Assembly: GCA_028693445.1 (NCBI GenBank)
Contig: JAQUVI010000002.1
Span: forward strand, 130,971-194,970
DNA from: Candidatus Absconditabacteria bacterium
Lineage (GTDB): Bacteria; Patescibacteriota; Gracilibacteria; Absconditabacterales; Absconditicoccaceae
DNA length: 64,000 nt
Direction: 5' to 3'
Positions 1 to 13,500 of the stretch are shown piece after piece. The position numbers were made by a program, and so were the translations under genes. The notes below the pieces were generated by a model. That model was not told where the DNA came from. It saw only the letters and a list, made by a program, of their open reading frames with translations, and searched no databases. Position 1 is the stretch's first letter. The number at the start of each line of letters is the position of its first letter.

Positions 1-2
1 TA

Positions 3-605
3 GATTATGATTTTTGGAATAAAAATAATGTAGATGATAATCAAATATTGAACTGGAAAAAAGAATATGAGTGGAATGGTAGATTTATTGTTTTGTATTA
101 TGGTCATGCAGGTAAATCAAAATGATTGGATTCTTTGATAGATTGTATTCCACAAATGATAAAATATGATCCTACCGTTTTGTTTGTTTTCAATATTATA
201 GCATCAAAAAGAAAAAATAAAATATTGAATCGTTTGCGTTTTTTGGAAAAATTTTGATTTGCTCGTCAAATTCAGATTTTTCAATGAGTTGATAAAAAAG
301 ATTTACGTACTATGGTAGCTTCTTGTGATGTCGTTGTTGCACCATCTCTTTCGGAGGGTTTTGGTTCTGTACACACAGAAACAGTTGCTATGGAAAAACC
401 ACTTATTACTACATCTGTTGCTTCTTTGCCTGAAGTTCTTTGATGAGCTACGATATTTATTCAAGCAAACTCTTCTCAACAACTTTTGGATTCTATATTG
501 ATGATTAAAGAAAACCAGCAAGATATTGAAATCTTGCCGGTAAAGAAATTTGATTGGGATACTACTATAAATATGATTGAGGAAATATATGATAGTATGT
601 TGTAA
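3..605 (+). CDS. Glycosyltransferase family 4 (GT-B), C-terminal part
   Basis: This is the C-terminal half of a GT-B glycosyltransferase, which moves a sugar from a nucleotide-sugar donor to a glycan or lipid acceptor at the cytoplasmic face of the membrane. The frame is open from the window edge, so the start lies outside. Visible are the beta strand after the domain linker (FIVLYYGHAGKSKG), the strand 'RQIQIFQGVDKKDL' and the family's E-x7-E motif in 'SEGFGSVHTETVAMEKP', followed by 'GGATIF'. Several in-frame TGA codons sit at glycines, including the GG before ATIF. The stop at 603-605 nearly touches the convergent stop of the next gene at 607. The acceptor cannot be told from this fragment. 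Confidence 0.88.
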
Positions 606-606
606 A

Positions 607-3600
607 TTATTTTTTAGGATTGTTTTTGTTTATATGATCTTGAAGTATTTTTAATGTATCAAATAATTTTGGTACAACCATATTATATGATCAGAATTTT
701 CCTGTTGTTGTTTTAAATAAATTATAAATTTTACCATTTGGTGCTTTATATGGTGATGTACTTCGAGAATTATCCACTGTGTAGTTTAGAGAATTTCAAG
801 GATTGTTTTTATCAATAAATTCTTCTATATCTTTTTTGCTAGCAAAGTATTTTGTTTGATTTGAAACACTAAAATTTATTGAAGAATATCATAATCATGC
901 TTTATAAGCTACTGAATATTTTTTACCATTTGGTGCTGTATATATATAATCTTGATTATTGTTTATATCTTCTACTAAACGATCATATATATAACGTAAT
1001 TTTGCTATTTCTTTTGCACTAGCTCATTCTTCTTCTAATTCGTCTATTTTTTCTTCCATCATATCTTTTAATGTTTTTTTAAGATTATTATCTAAATTTT
1101 CTATTAATAAATATAATCATTCTAATTCTATTATTTCATTTACTGATAGATCAAAATCATCATCTTCGTCATCATAATCAGAGCTTTTTTCTGTTATTAA
1201 TTTGAATACGGCAGCTTGATCTGCTATAGTTAATGTTGATGTTGTAACCTCGTAATATTCTTCACTAGATCTTAATTCTATATAAAGAACATCTCAATTT
1301 TTTACTAAAGATTGTTTGTTTATATTTGCTCAATTTACGAATAATGTTCATTCATCTATACTTGCTGTAACCAAGGTATGAGTACTTAATCAAGATATAA
1401 CAATTGAATTTGATCTGTATATTGTATCTCTTTCTACATCAGTTTGTCTAGAAAAAGTAAATTGTTCTGGTGATGTATCTGGAATACCTGTATAATTAAA
1501 CATAGCAGATTCTGATCGATTACTATTGTTGCCTATATAATCTATTGCTTGCACTTTTATTGTAAAAGTTCATTGCAATCATAATTCCATATTTTCTATT
1601 GTTATTGATGGATTTGTTCATGTTCAGGATTTTATAGTTGTTGTTCATTGTTGTATTGTATAAATATATTCTTTGACTCAAGCTCAATCATCTGTGGATT
1701 CTGGCCGTGTTAAAACAATACTTCATGTATAATTTTGATTATTTATATTTGTGAGATTTGGTTTACTTGGTGGTGTTGTGTCAAAAATCACAGTTTGTTG
1801 TGAATATATTTTTGCTCAAACAGGATCTTCAAACTCTATATAAATATTTTTTTGTCATTCTCATGGAGTAAGCGTTATTGGTGTTGATCTATTTCAAGCA
1901 AGTATTTGTTCATTTATTATTGCTAAATTATTTGGTCAAACAATATTTCATGTTATTGTTGCCTTTGTTATGTTGTTTATATTTGTTTCTAGTGTTATAT
2001 TTCATGTTTTAGTATAATTTACGTTTGCTACATTTATAACTCATCACAAACTAATTTGTCATGTGAGAGGAACCTCTAATATTAATGGAAATATTGGAGA
2101 TTTGGTTTTGTTTCAAGCTTTATCAAAAATAGTTACTTGTCGTTCATATGTTCAATTATTTAAATTTGTTATAGTTTTATTTGTGTTTGTTGTGAAAAAA
2201 CCTGTAAAAAAGGCACCATAACTATCTCCAGATAATGTAAATTCATATCATGAAAAATATCAATCATATCAAGTCCATGAAAAGATAACTGTGCTGTTTC
2301 AAGTTATAATTTTTCAACTTAAGGGTGAAGTTAGGTTGATAGTTGGTAATGTTGTATCTATAATAAAATTTACTTGTGTGCTATTACCAGCTTCATCAGA
2401 TGCTATTATTTGATACAAAGCTTCTCATCATTGAAGATTTACTACATAAGGAGATATTTGATGTCATGTTTCTAAAGTTATTATTCAATTTCTTTTTACA
2501 GTTATATTATATATTGGTTCTCAGCTTTCATCTACAATAATTGGCGCAGGATTTGGAATGTTTTTGTAATATCAACTATTTGTTATATTATGTATTTGTG
2601 GAGAAGTTTGATCTATTACTATTGTTTGTACAGGTGAACATCACACATTTCCTGCTATATCATACGCACAAACTTGTGCTCTATATTGATTATTTACTTG
2701 TATACCTGTTTGAGTGTAAGATGTATTTGTTCAACTATATACAATATTGTTGTTCATAGAAAAAGTATAATGTTTTATCATCCAATTTGATTTGTTTATA
2801 TTGCTTCGTGAATAAACAATATTTCATGTGCTATTTCTTCTTCATCATAAAGGATTTAATGATAGACTAGGAACTGTTTTATCAATATAAAAATTGAAAA
2901 TACCAGTTCATATCTCGTTGTCTTGAGTTTTATATCACAAATAAACTTTTAGGTTTCATGTATTTCCGTTGTTTCGATTTATTGTTTTTGTTATTGTTTG
3001 TCATATATCTAAGTTTGTATAATTTCATGATTCGATAAAATGTGTTGCTCAAGTTGTTCATGTGTATATAGAATAATCAAATGATTTATTTCATGAAAAA
3101 AGTATTGTAGGATTTTCATTTGTATAGCCAGTATTTCATAATATATATGCTGTTGTGCCTGTAAAAATGCTATTTAATTTGTTGAAAGTAAATCTAGGGA
3201 TTGATCATGTTGAAATATTTCCTGCTTTGTCTTGTATTTCTATTTTTCGATTATATATTCATTTATCTACATTTATTAGTGTGACTCATGTATTGCCTGC
3301 AATAACTTCTCAAGATGTAATTAGAATTGTTCAGCTATAAAGATAATATTTTTGTGATTGGATTCTTGTTGTATTTTCATTTATTTGTCGAGATAATTTT
3401 AATGAAGTATTTGTATAAGTTGATCAACTAGCTGGTTGTAAATTGGTTATAGATGGAGGAGTTGTGTCTATTTCAAAAGAAATTCCAGTTTGATTTCAAG
3501 CCCAATCTTTTGCTATGATATTGTAAATTCATTCAATAGGAAAAGTACTATCATAATAATCAATTCATCAACTCAAAAACAATGCTTCGTTGAATATTCC

Positions 3601-4464
3601 AGATAAGTTTGTATCAAAAATTTGAATTCTGATTCATGTGTTGTATAAGCCGTTATTTTCTATTGATACTCATAATTTTGTACCTGTAATTATTGGTGAA
3701 ATGTCATCATGAATAATTGTGTTTTTTGTATGATTTATTATATTGTAAGTCTCATAAAATAATGTATCTATTTCGTTTTCATTGTTGATATTTTCTAATA
3801 TTATAGCATAGTTCTCATTATCTGTTCAAGTAATTTTTCAAGTTAATTCTGTATTTATATCTCATGTTATTGAATAATACATGTTTGTATTAGAACTATT
3901 TTCTAGATATATATTTGTTGATGGAGTTGTGGTATATTTTTGTAGTCAGACACGATTATTATGATAATATATGTTATCTATGATGCTATATTTTGTATTT
4001 GTAAAATCAATCATACCCAAAAAATCTACATCTCAATTTCATAATATAGCTATACAATTACCGCTAAGAAATGTTTTATCTATTACAGCAAATTTTCATC
4101 AATTAAGTATATATATTGTGTTTTCTGTTATAATTTGTGGTAATACTTGTATGTTTTCGTTGCTTCCTGTTATTATTATAAAATTTATTAGTTCTTTTAT
4201 ACAAGAACTTTCATATCAACTCATTTTTTTTGTATAAGCAGTTGTTCAGCTATATAATGCATCGAAAACATCTCCAGTTGTAGGAGTTTGATCTCGAAAA
4301 GTATTGTCTATATAATTATTTGTGTCTCGTACCAATCAAGGTTCTTCTCGAGCAGAAGTTGATTTAATTAATAAACCTATAGCAATACAAGTAATTGCTA
4401 TTATTATAATATGTTGTACAAACATTAGTTTTTTTAAATGTTCTTTTCGTTTGATCTTTTTCAT
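607..4464 (-). CDS. Large surface protein with Ig-like repeats and duplicated C-terminal domain
   Basis: About 1,285 aa with TGA=Gly; the frame was sampled at 1201, 2401, 3601 and 4141 without stops. The N-terminus has basic residues followed by one hydrophobic segment (about residues 15-33), a signal peptide or membrane anchor. Most of the protein consists of Ig-like modules of the kind 'NGTYxxxVTIFDKAGN' and 'YQIIASDEAGNST', typical of bacterial adhesins. Near the C-terminus is an acidic, Glu-rich helical stretch, then two tandem copies of a roughly 55-residue domain with 'TAPNGKKYSV' and 'KAPNGKIYNL' ending in 'NNPG' and 'NNPKK'. The same domain ends the giant neighbour upstream. It lies 115 bp downstream of that gene on the same strand, so the two may be co-expressed. 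Role as adhesin is inferred. Confidence 0.8.
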
Positions 4465-4579
4465 AAAAACTTCTATTTAATAAAAGATACTTCTATTATA
4501 ATAAGAAATCTTTTTTTAGCTATTTTCTTTTGTTTTGTTGTTGTTTTTAAATTGACATTATTGTTTTTTATTTTGTAGT
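4465..4579 (-). promoter_or_regulatory. Spacer between the two surface-protein genes with a TATAAT box
   Basis: The spacer holds a perfect TATAAT on the minus strand at 4495-4500, about 30 bases before the start codon at 4464. No clear -35 hexamer and no Shine-Dalgarno sequence are visible. The box could give the downstream gene its own promoter in addition to read-through from the giant gene. Confidence 0.4.
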
Positions 4580-7500
4580 TTATCTAGGATTGTTTTTATC
4601 TATATATGATTTCATTTCTGATAACGAAGTGAAATATTTTTTGATTATAAAATTATGTGAACTATATCTTCAGTCAATAGTTTTATATAATTTATATTCT
4701 TTACCATTTGGTGCAATATGTGGTGCACTTACTCGTGTAGTATCTATAGTAACATCTGTTGTTATTGGCTTTGTTGTTGTGTCTTCTTCTTGAAGTTGTT
4801 CCAAAAGTTTTCTTAATTCGTCTAAGAAAGATGTTGTTGAAGTTGATTTATTGCTTTCTGTTGTGATAGTATATGTTGCAGATATTCAATTTGCTATTAA
4901 TATAGTATGATTTGATTCATTGTATGAATTGCTTGAATTTAATTGTATATAAACAATATCTCAATTTTTAACCAAACCAGAATTACTTGTTATTTTTGTA
5001 TCGTTTATAAACAAACTTCATGTTGAAAGACTGATTGGTATAGATGTATTATTACTTAATCATCAAATCACTATTTCATTTGATGTATATAATGTATTCT
5101 TTTTTGCATTTGTTGTTTTTGTGAAAGAAAATTGATTTGGTGTTGTATCTATTATTGTAGTTGTTTGTGCTTGTTGTGGAATTGTTATAGAAACAATAGA
5201 CGATCGTTGACTTAGATTATCAACATTATCTTGAGATTGAAATTTGATAGAAATCCAAGAATTGTATTGTACTTCAGATTTTGGTATATTTAGATAAGTA
5301 ACATCAGTAAATCATTCTTTTACTTTTGTATATTGGTTATTGATCTCATAGTTGTATCATTTAATACCAGAAACATCGTCTGTAGAAGGACTTCGTTTTA
5401 TTATATAATAGTCATTATTTTCAATTTGTTCTGTTATTATTGGAATGCTTGGAGGAGTTTGGTCTATCGTAAACGTATGAGTACGAGTAAATATCTCTCC
5501 TGTGTTTTGAGTTTGTAAATTAATATAAGCTGTTTTTTGTCAGTTGCTTTCTGTGAAATTTCCTGTTATTGTATTGGTTCATTCTGATAATGATAAAGTT
5601 TTGGTTCAATTTAATCATGTAAGTGTTCCTGTACATGCTTTGTTTGTTGTAATTGTTGCTTCAAATATATCATTCATAAATGGGTTACTAGAGAAAATAA
5701 CATTGAATGGTACAGCGTCTCTTGGTTGTGTAAATAATTGTGTTTTTGTATTTTCTTTGTTTCCATGAATATCTTGGCTATAGTAACATATTGTTCTGTA
5801 ATCTGTTGTTGATGGCGTATAAATTATATTTATTGTTGATCATGAAATATATGTTGTATATCAAGATGTTCAGCATGAGCTAGTATTCCAAACTCAAGTT
5901 AATATTTTGTAGTATGCTGTCGTTGTAGATGTGTCTTGATATAACAATTTGAATGATTCATGACTTCATGTTGTAATTGTTGTGATTGGCGCTGTTGTAT
6001 CTATGTTTAATGCGTATGCTTTTATTATTGTAGATCTGTAATTTCCATCAGTTAGTGTAAGTTCACAAAATCATGTTCAAATATTGTTTAATATTGGTTG
6101 GAATGAAATTCGGTTGTTTGTTATTTGACAGTATCATTTTGATCATGAACTTATAACTGCTGTGATAGTAGTATTAAATTCTGGATCTTTTGCATTTGAA
6201 GCATCTCTTCGATCTCAAGTTACAAGCTTGTTTGTTGTATCTGTGCTAATATCAAAATTATTTGCAACTGGATTTATATATGGTCGAATTCATGTTGCTA
6301 TTTGGCATTCGCGTCATGTATTTATGTTGTTTACTCATGTTGCTCAGTTGGCATCTCGTAAATAATAAGAGAATTCTCGAGTACCAGATTTTTCACTTCA
6401 TGTAGTAAATGATTGTCATGTTTGATTTAATATTTCGTTTGTACATCAAGTTCAAGAATATCGTTGATAAGCAAAATTAGTATTACCAGGATCTGATCAA
6501 GTTGCATTGAATGTTATATATACGTTTCAACTAGCGTTTATATAAATATCTTTTGCAGTTGGAATAATATTAAGTCGGTTTCCTGTTGCTATAGTACATT
6601 CACTTCGAAGATTTTGAGCATCTTTTATTTTGTAAGAAAAACCTATGATAGAAGCTTCATTTCTACCTGTTGTAAATGTTTTTCATATTGCTCATGCTAT
6701 TGTTGTTCAAGATCAACAATCTGATGATAGATATCGTTGATATCAAGTATTTGTTGTATTACCAGGATCATATCATGAAGCAGTAAATGCGATTGTAGAT
6801 CATTCGTAACCAGTTACTAATAGTGGTTCTGTAATTATAGCTAGATTTAATCGTTCTATTGTTTGTGTATAAATTTTGTTGTTATTTGATTGATCTCGTA
6901 TTTTTACTTCCAATATTCAAGTAGTAGGTTCATTTTCAGTTTCTATAATTATTTCATTTCAAGAACTTTGTCGAGATCTAGTTGTTGATCGATCTGACCA
7001 AGAAGAGGTATTTGGTTTTTTATATCTATAAATAAATCATGAAATACTTGTTGATTCATCATAACCAGTTAAAGATATATATAAATCTTCAGATTCATTT
7101 CATGTATAATCTGTGAATTCTATTATAGGTGCATTATTGTCTATAATTATTTTTCATGTAAAAATATTGTTTCAATTTACTATTCAAGTAAGTGTATATA
7201 TACCATCAGCTAATCATGTTTGTGAGAAATTCAAATCTCGTTGTGTTCAATTGATTTTTCTAAAATTAATATTGTATATATCTGATACCTCATTTGATGT
7301 TATAAATTTATTTCGTACATGTAATTCATCAATAGATCAATTTAGTTGTCCGTGATTATTATTTCGTCATATAATTGTAGGGTTTGAATTTGTAGGGTAG
7401 TATCAAACTATTCTATTTGTTCGTGTTTGTTCTCAATTAACATAAATATACATATCTGTACCATCATATGTTCGTAGTAGATGATTTCGTTGTCAGTTAG

Positions 7501-10500
7501 TTAGTATTGAAGTAGTATAAGAATTTGTATTGTGTCGTCGTCATTCATCTGTTGTTATTTTTAGTGATCAATCTTTGATAGTTAATCAATATGATCATTG
7601 TTTGTATATAATTGTTTGATTTTCTGTTGAATTAATTTTGATTCGAGAACTGAATGTTAGTCAGGTTAATTTGTTTATAGTACCTATATTTAAAAATCAT
7701 GTATTTGTAGAAAAAGTATATGCTCATCAGAATTTAGAATTTAACTCTCAATATGTTACTCATGATGTTTGTAATGTTTGTCAACTTGCTGAAAAATCAT
7801 GAATTGAATTAAAATATATTTTTGCATCGAATGAAATTTTATCACATTGATTGTTGTTTTTTGAATCGATAACAAAATATATTTTTTCACCAGAATTGAT
7901 TGTTGCTTCTGTAGTTGTATTTTCTGTTAGATCTGATAAGTCTTTGGTATATATTGTATTACTTGTTTCGTATGAGTTTCATTTTTTGATTGTATAGATA
8001 ATTCAATCTGTTGTTGTACAGTATCATGGATTTGCATTTTCTATTTTGTTTTCTATATCTATATTTCAGCTTATATTGCTAGTTCGTTCATATACAAGAT
8101 TACCATATTTATTTGATCAAGGGTATGATTGTCAACTATTTATAAATATGTATTCATAATCTTGTAAAGGCTCGTTTATGATTCGTGATTGTGTCCTTGG
8201 GTTAAAAACAAAATCTCCTGTCGTAGTTCAATTATCTCGGAAATATTTCCAATTATATTCATTTTCAAATTTACCAAAATCATTTGTAGAATCTGTGATT
8301 AAAATTCTATCAAAAGAATATTTTCTAATCAATGTATTATCTTGTCATGTTGTTGTTTTATTTATTAATCAAGATCATTGTGTTGTTTCTCATCATCGGT
8401 TAATAATAAAATTTGTAATTTCTGGAATATATATATTTGAGTAAAGATTAATAAAATTTTTGTCTGATGTGATTTCTGGGAATGGTTGTATTCGTGATGC
8501 CAAGAATCAAGTATGTATATCAACAAATGCAAATAAAATATATTCATTATTATCAAGTTGGATTATACAGCTGTCATTTCATTGTATTTCTTCTTTTCGT
8601 GTATAAATTATTTCTGTTTTATTTCCTGTCAATGCACAAATTCATTTTTGACCATTAACTATTATTTCATTTCCTGTTTGTGAGTATCAAGCCCACAATC
8701 AATTTAAACTATTTCGATTACCTGTAATATTTCATCATTTTCCATCTCATGTAAGATATACTGTAAGATTTGGAAATCCTAGTTGATCTTGCCAATTTCA
8801 AGTAAGGTTTACACAAATAGAAGGTTCTTGATAATTGTCAAAAACTTTGAAAGAATATAAACCTGTCCATTGTATATTGCTTCCTATAGTAAGTGTAGAA
8901 TTTGTTTCTGTAATAAGTATTTCATTACAATCATGTCAAGTATATCGTTGGTATGTTAAATTACTTCATTCATCTAAAGCATTTGCTACAAAGGTAATGT
9001 TTGATCAAACCTCTGCAATATATTCGTAAACTTGATTGTTTGATATTATTGGACCTGTATTTTGCCAAGATATATTATTTGTGGAAATTAATTCTTGTCA
9101 GAAAATATCTCTAGTTTTGATTTCTAGGTTTCCTGTAATAGGTTCTATTTGTGATGGTATTGTTATTGTAAAATTTGATGAATTACTTCGTTGGCTTCGA
9201 GTTGTTGGATTTTGATTTACTATATATCTTCGTTGATATCAAGAAAATTGACTTCAACTATCGTAAAATGTTCAAGTAATTGTAAGATTTTTAGATTCTA
9301 ATCCAGTTAATCAATTTATGTTTTTTATAATAGGTCAATTGAAATCTATTATTATATTAAATCAAGTTGTGTTTGATAATATTATGTTTTGATTGTATTT
9401 TCAGTCGTATGTTCAATTTATAAATGCATCTTTGTTTTCTGTCAAAGATCGATTATATGGTCAAATTTTGTTTAAATTATATTGGTGTAACAATGTGATA
9501 ATGTTTTGTGGTAATACATAATTATAGATATATATTTCATCTATTTTACCTATAAATTGACCGTGTTCTATACTATATCAAATTATTGTATTTTCAGTTG
9601 ATAATCAAATAGATCAATTTATATATTTGCTTCGTATATTTTCTCAATTTTTGTAAAGTTTCATATTTAATCAATCATAACTTCGTCATATATGAGTTCG
9701 TTTATTTGCTTCAATTTCTACTTCAGTATTAAATCGTTGTTGTGTTGATTTGTTTGTTACATATATTATTCAACTAGATAAAGCAATACCATATGAAGAT
9801 CATTTTTGTATGATTGTTTGATTTCAATTTGTGTTTTCTGGATTTATTCGAAAAGCTATACTCATCTCTGAGGTGTTTATCAATCATGTACCAAGGTTAA
9901 CTGTTTGATTGTTGTTTGTAAATTGGAAGGCTCATCATTTTTTACCTTCAATAGTATATTGTGCTCAGCTGTTTGTTGCAAAAGTTTGGTTTTGAGAAAT
10001 ATTCGTTTCTGGTAATTGGTATATTTGTATACGATAATTTGTTGTATCACATAAATTATTTCAACTACTATTTATTTTGAAATACAAAGATTCTGATTCT
10101 GAAATTGTTGTTTGTATTGTTTGGTTTCCGTAAGATCATGAATGTATATTTTGTGTTCATTTTAATATTTCATATTTGATTCCATCTCCACAACTTGCAA
10201 TAGCATCGCTTAGATTGAAATTAATTTCTATATTTGAGTGAAATGGACTAGTTCGTTTTAGTACAATATCACCGTAATCATCACCAGGATTTAATGTGTT
10301 TGATTTTATAAACATACCGTCATATTCTTGTATAGGTGTTGATACAAGTCGTTGTTGACTAACAGGGTCATATTGTAAATCGGTAAAGTTTCATGTACCT
10401 CTAGGTCTCCTTTGATAATTTCGTCATTTATAATTTTGTATTGGTCCAAAATCTGTTTGAGAATCTGTAAGTAATATTTTGTCAAAATTATACATAGCAA

Positions 10501-13500
10501 GAAGTCATGTATATATATTTCAGCTTATGTAGTTTGAATTATTTGTTCAGCTTATAGTTTGTGTTAATCAAGTTAGATTATTTGTTATTATATTTATATT
10601 GAATAAGTTGCTTGTTGGTGATAATAATCGTTGTTGTTGAAATAAGCTTCCTGTTATAGAGAAGAATGTTCTGTTTATATTGATGTTGTTGAACCATACG
10701 ACAACTCTAGAATTTACATTATCTCATGTTTGGATTATACAGTAGTCATTTCCAATCGACTGTGAGTTTGCTGTATATGATGTATATTCTTCACTGCTTG
10801 CACAGATTCATTTTGTTCAAATATTTATTATTGTACCTGTGATAGCTATTTGTCCTGTGTTTGATCATTGTAAATCTATTCATGTTGTATATATAGTAGA
10901 TCATGTGTTTAGTACTTGATCGCTTCGTATTGCAACAAAATTATGACAAGATCAAGATCATTGATTGTCAAAAATTTGATAAGAGAAATATCATGTTGTA
11001 GGAATATCTCTTTTTGTACTATAACTTTCTGATGTTTCTCACGCTATAATTTGATTTATAGGACATCATCAAGTACTGTATCGTTGGTAATTTAGTTGAC
11101 TTCATGTATCTACTCATACAGCATTGAATACAAGTAGCTTTTCTACAACTCAGCTATATTCGGTTATTGTATCAGTTATTGTTGGTCAAATATTGATCCA
11201 TTCAATATTTCCTTCATTTGTCATTTCAAATCAATATTCATCAGTTATTTTTACTGATATATTTGTTATTGTTGGTTCGTCTTGAACTGGTATTGTTATT
11301 GTTGTACCAGTATCTTGATATATTATCGATCATTCATTGATAGTCCAATCAATTTTTGTGCTTGATGGATCTGGTAATATTCCAGTTCGTGAAACCAAAA
11401 GAGCTTGGCTTTCAAATCAAGTTGTTCACAGAAATCAGCTAAATGTAGGAGGATTTGCGTTTAATCGTTTTATTTCACCTGTTATTGTGGTTGTGTTTCA
11501 TATTTTATCTTCAATTATTGCTCTTATAATACGAGATTCTACTGCATTTTGATATGGAATAGTAATTGTTTCTTGTGTAGCATCAATTGTTCAATCATCG
11601 TCAATATCTCGTTGATAACTTCATGTATTTATTCATAATCAAAAATTTTCATTTCGTATTCAAGAAAGTGTAATTCAAAATTTTCATGGTATTTCTATTG
11701 TGTTTCATCCTGTTGAATTTGTTGTTCAATTTACTTCCCAAGATCGTCAAGAGAATAGAGGACCATTAAAATCTTTTCGTATTTCTCATCATGTAGAATT
11801 TGTAGTTCAGTTTTGTGAGGTTGATGTAATAGTGAAATCAAAATTACCTTCGTTTATTGATCAAGATGTGTTGCTAGTCCAATTCCATTTATCCCAATCG
11901 GTTCTATTTAAATTATGTTCGTAAAGAGTAGCAAAATGTCAGCTAGATATTGCTCAACTGTATATATAAAGTTCATCAATCATTCAATTTCGTTGTCCGT
12001 TTGAAGGACTATATCATATATATGTAGGATTTGAACTTTGGGCGATACTTCATTGTAATCATTGAATTTTTTCTAGTTTACCATTTATATATATATGTAT
12101 TGTAGATCAATCATAACTTCGTCAAATATGAGTCCATGTATCGTTTGGAATTTCTATCTGTGTATCAAATCGTTGTTGAGTAGTTTTATTTGTGACTTGT
12201 AGAGTATTGTTGAATATAGAAATACCATAAGAACCTGTTTTGATCAGAATTGTTTGATTTGCTTGATCTGATGTTTTGTATAATCGCATGCTTACACTCA
12301 TAGCTCAAGTATTGTGTAATCAAGTACCAAGATTGATAAACTTGTTGTTTTCTGTAAATTCAATGGCTCATCAAAATTTACCAGTCTGAATATAGTTTGC
12401 TCATGAATTGATTCCAAATGTAGGTGTAGTACGAACATTGTTTGCTATATTTGTTTCTGGACGTTGATATATTTTTATGCGATAATTTGTAGTATCGCAG
12501 TCGTTGTCTAGATTGCTATTTATTCTCAAATATAAATTATCATTTTTTGTGATACTTGTATTTATTGTGTGATTTCCGTATGTACCAGAAGATATTTCTA
12601 TATCTTCGTTAAATAATTTGTATGTTATACCATCACCACAAGTAGAGTTATCGTCAATCAAACTAAGTTCTACTTTGATATCAGCACTTATTGGACTAGT
12701 TCGTCCAAGTACAGCATCTCAATATCAATAACCAGGATTTATTTTATTATTACTGATAAATAGTCAGTCAAATTCTTGTATAGGATTGCTAACAATTCGT
12801 TGTTGACTTTCTGGATGGTATTGTAATCATGTATAATCATTTCATCATAGTTGTCTTCTTAGATACAACCAGTTTTTACCAAATTGAGTTGGCATAAAAT
12901 CTTCTAAAGAATCAGCCAATAATACTTCATCAAAATTATATAATCAGATTAGATTTTTTTCAAAAATGTTAAATTTATCTATATTTGAATTATTTGTTCA
13001 GCTTATAGTTCGAGAAAAACCTGTAAGATCAGTATTTTGAATTGTTGTTTCGAAAGGATTTGTTTTGGAACTTATAATATAATAATTGTTTTCTATGGTA
13101 CCTGTTAATGTGAATAGGGTATTATATCGATTTACTCCGTATCGTCCCAGAACAATTTGTTGGGTTCATCAACTATTTATTATACAATAATCATTTCCTA
13201 TACCTGTTCATAAATAACTTGTAGAAATAGATCATGATGAACAAATTCCTATAGTTCATTGTTGTATAATTGGTCAACCTATATCTATTGTTTTTGTATC
13301 AGATCATTCTAAATCTGTTCATGTATTTCAAATACTAGTTATTGTATCTTCATCAAAAAGTTGCCATATACCAGTGAAATCATGACAAGTTCCGGATAAT
13401 TGTTGATCAAATATTTGGTAGGAGAAATTTCATGCGTAAATAACGTCATATGTTTTTGTGTATGTATCGTTTGTTTCTCAAGTTATTGCGTTTCAGCTAC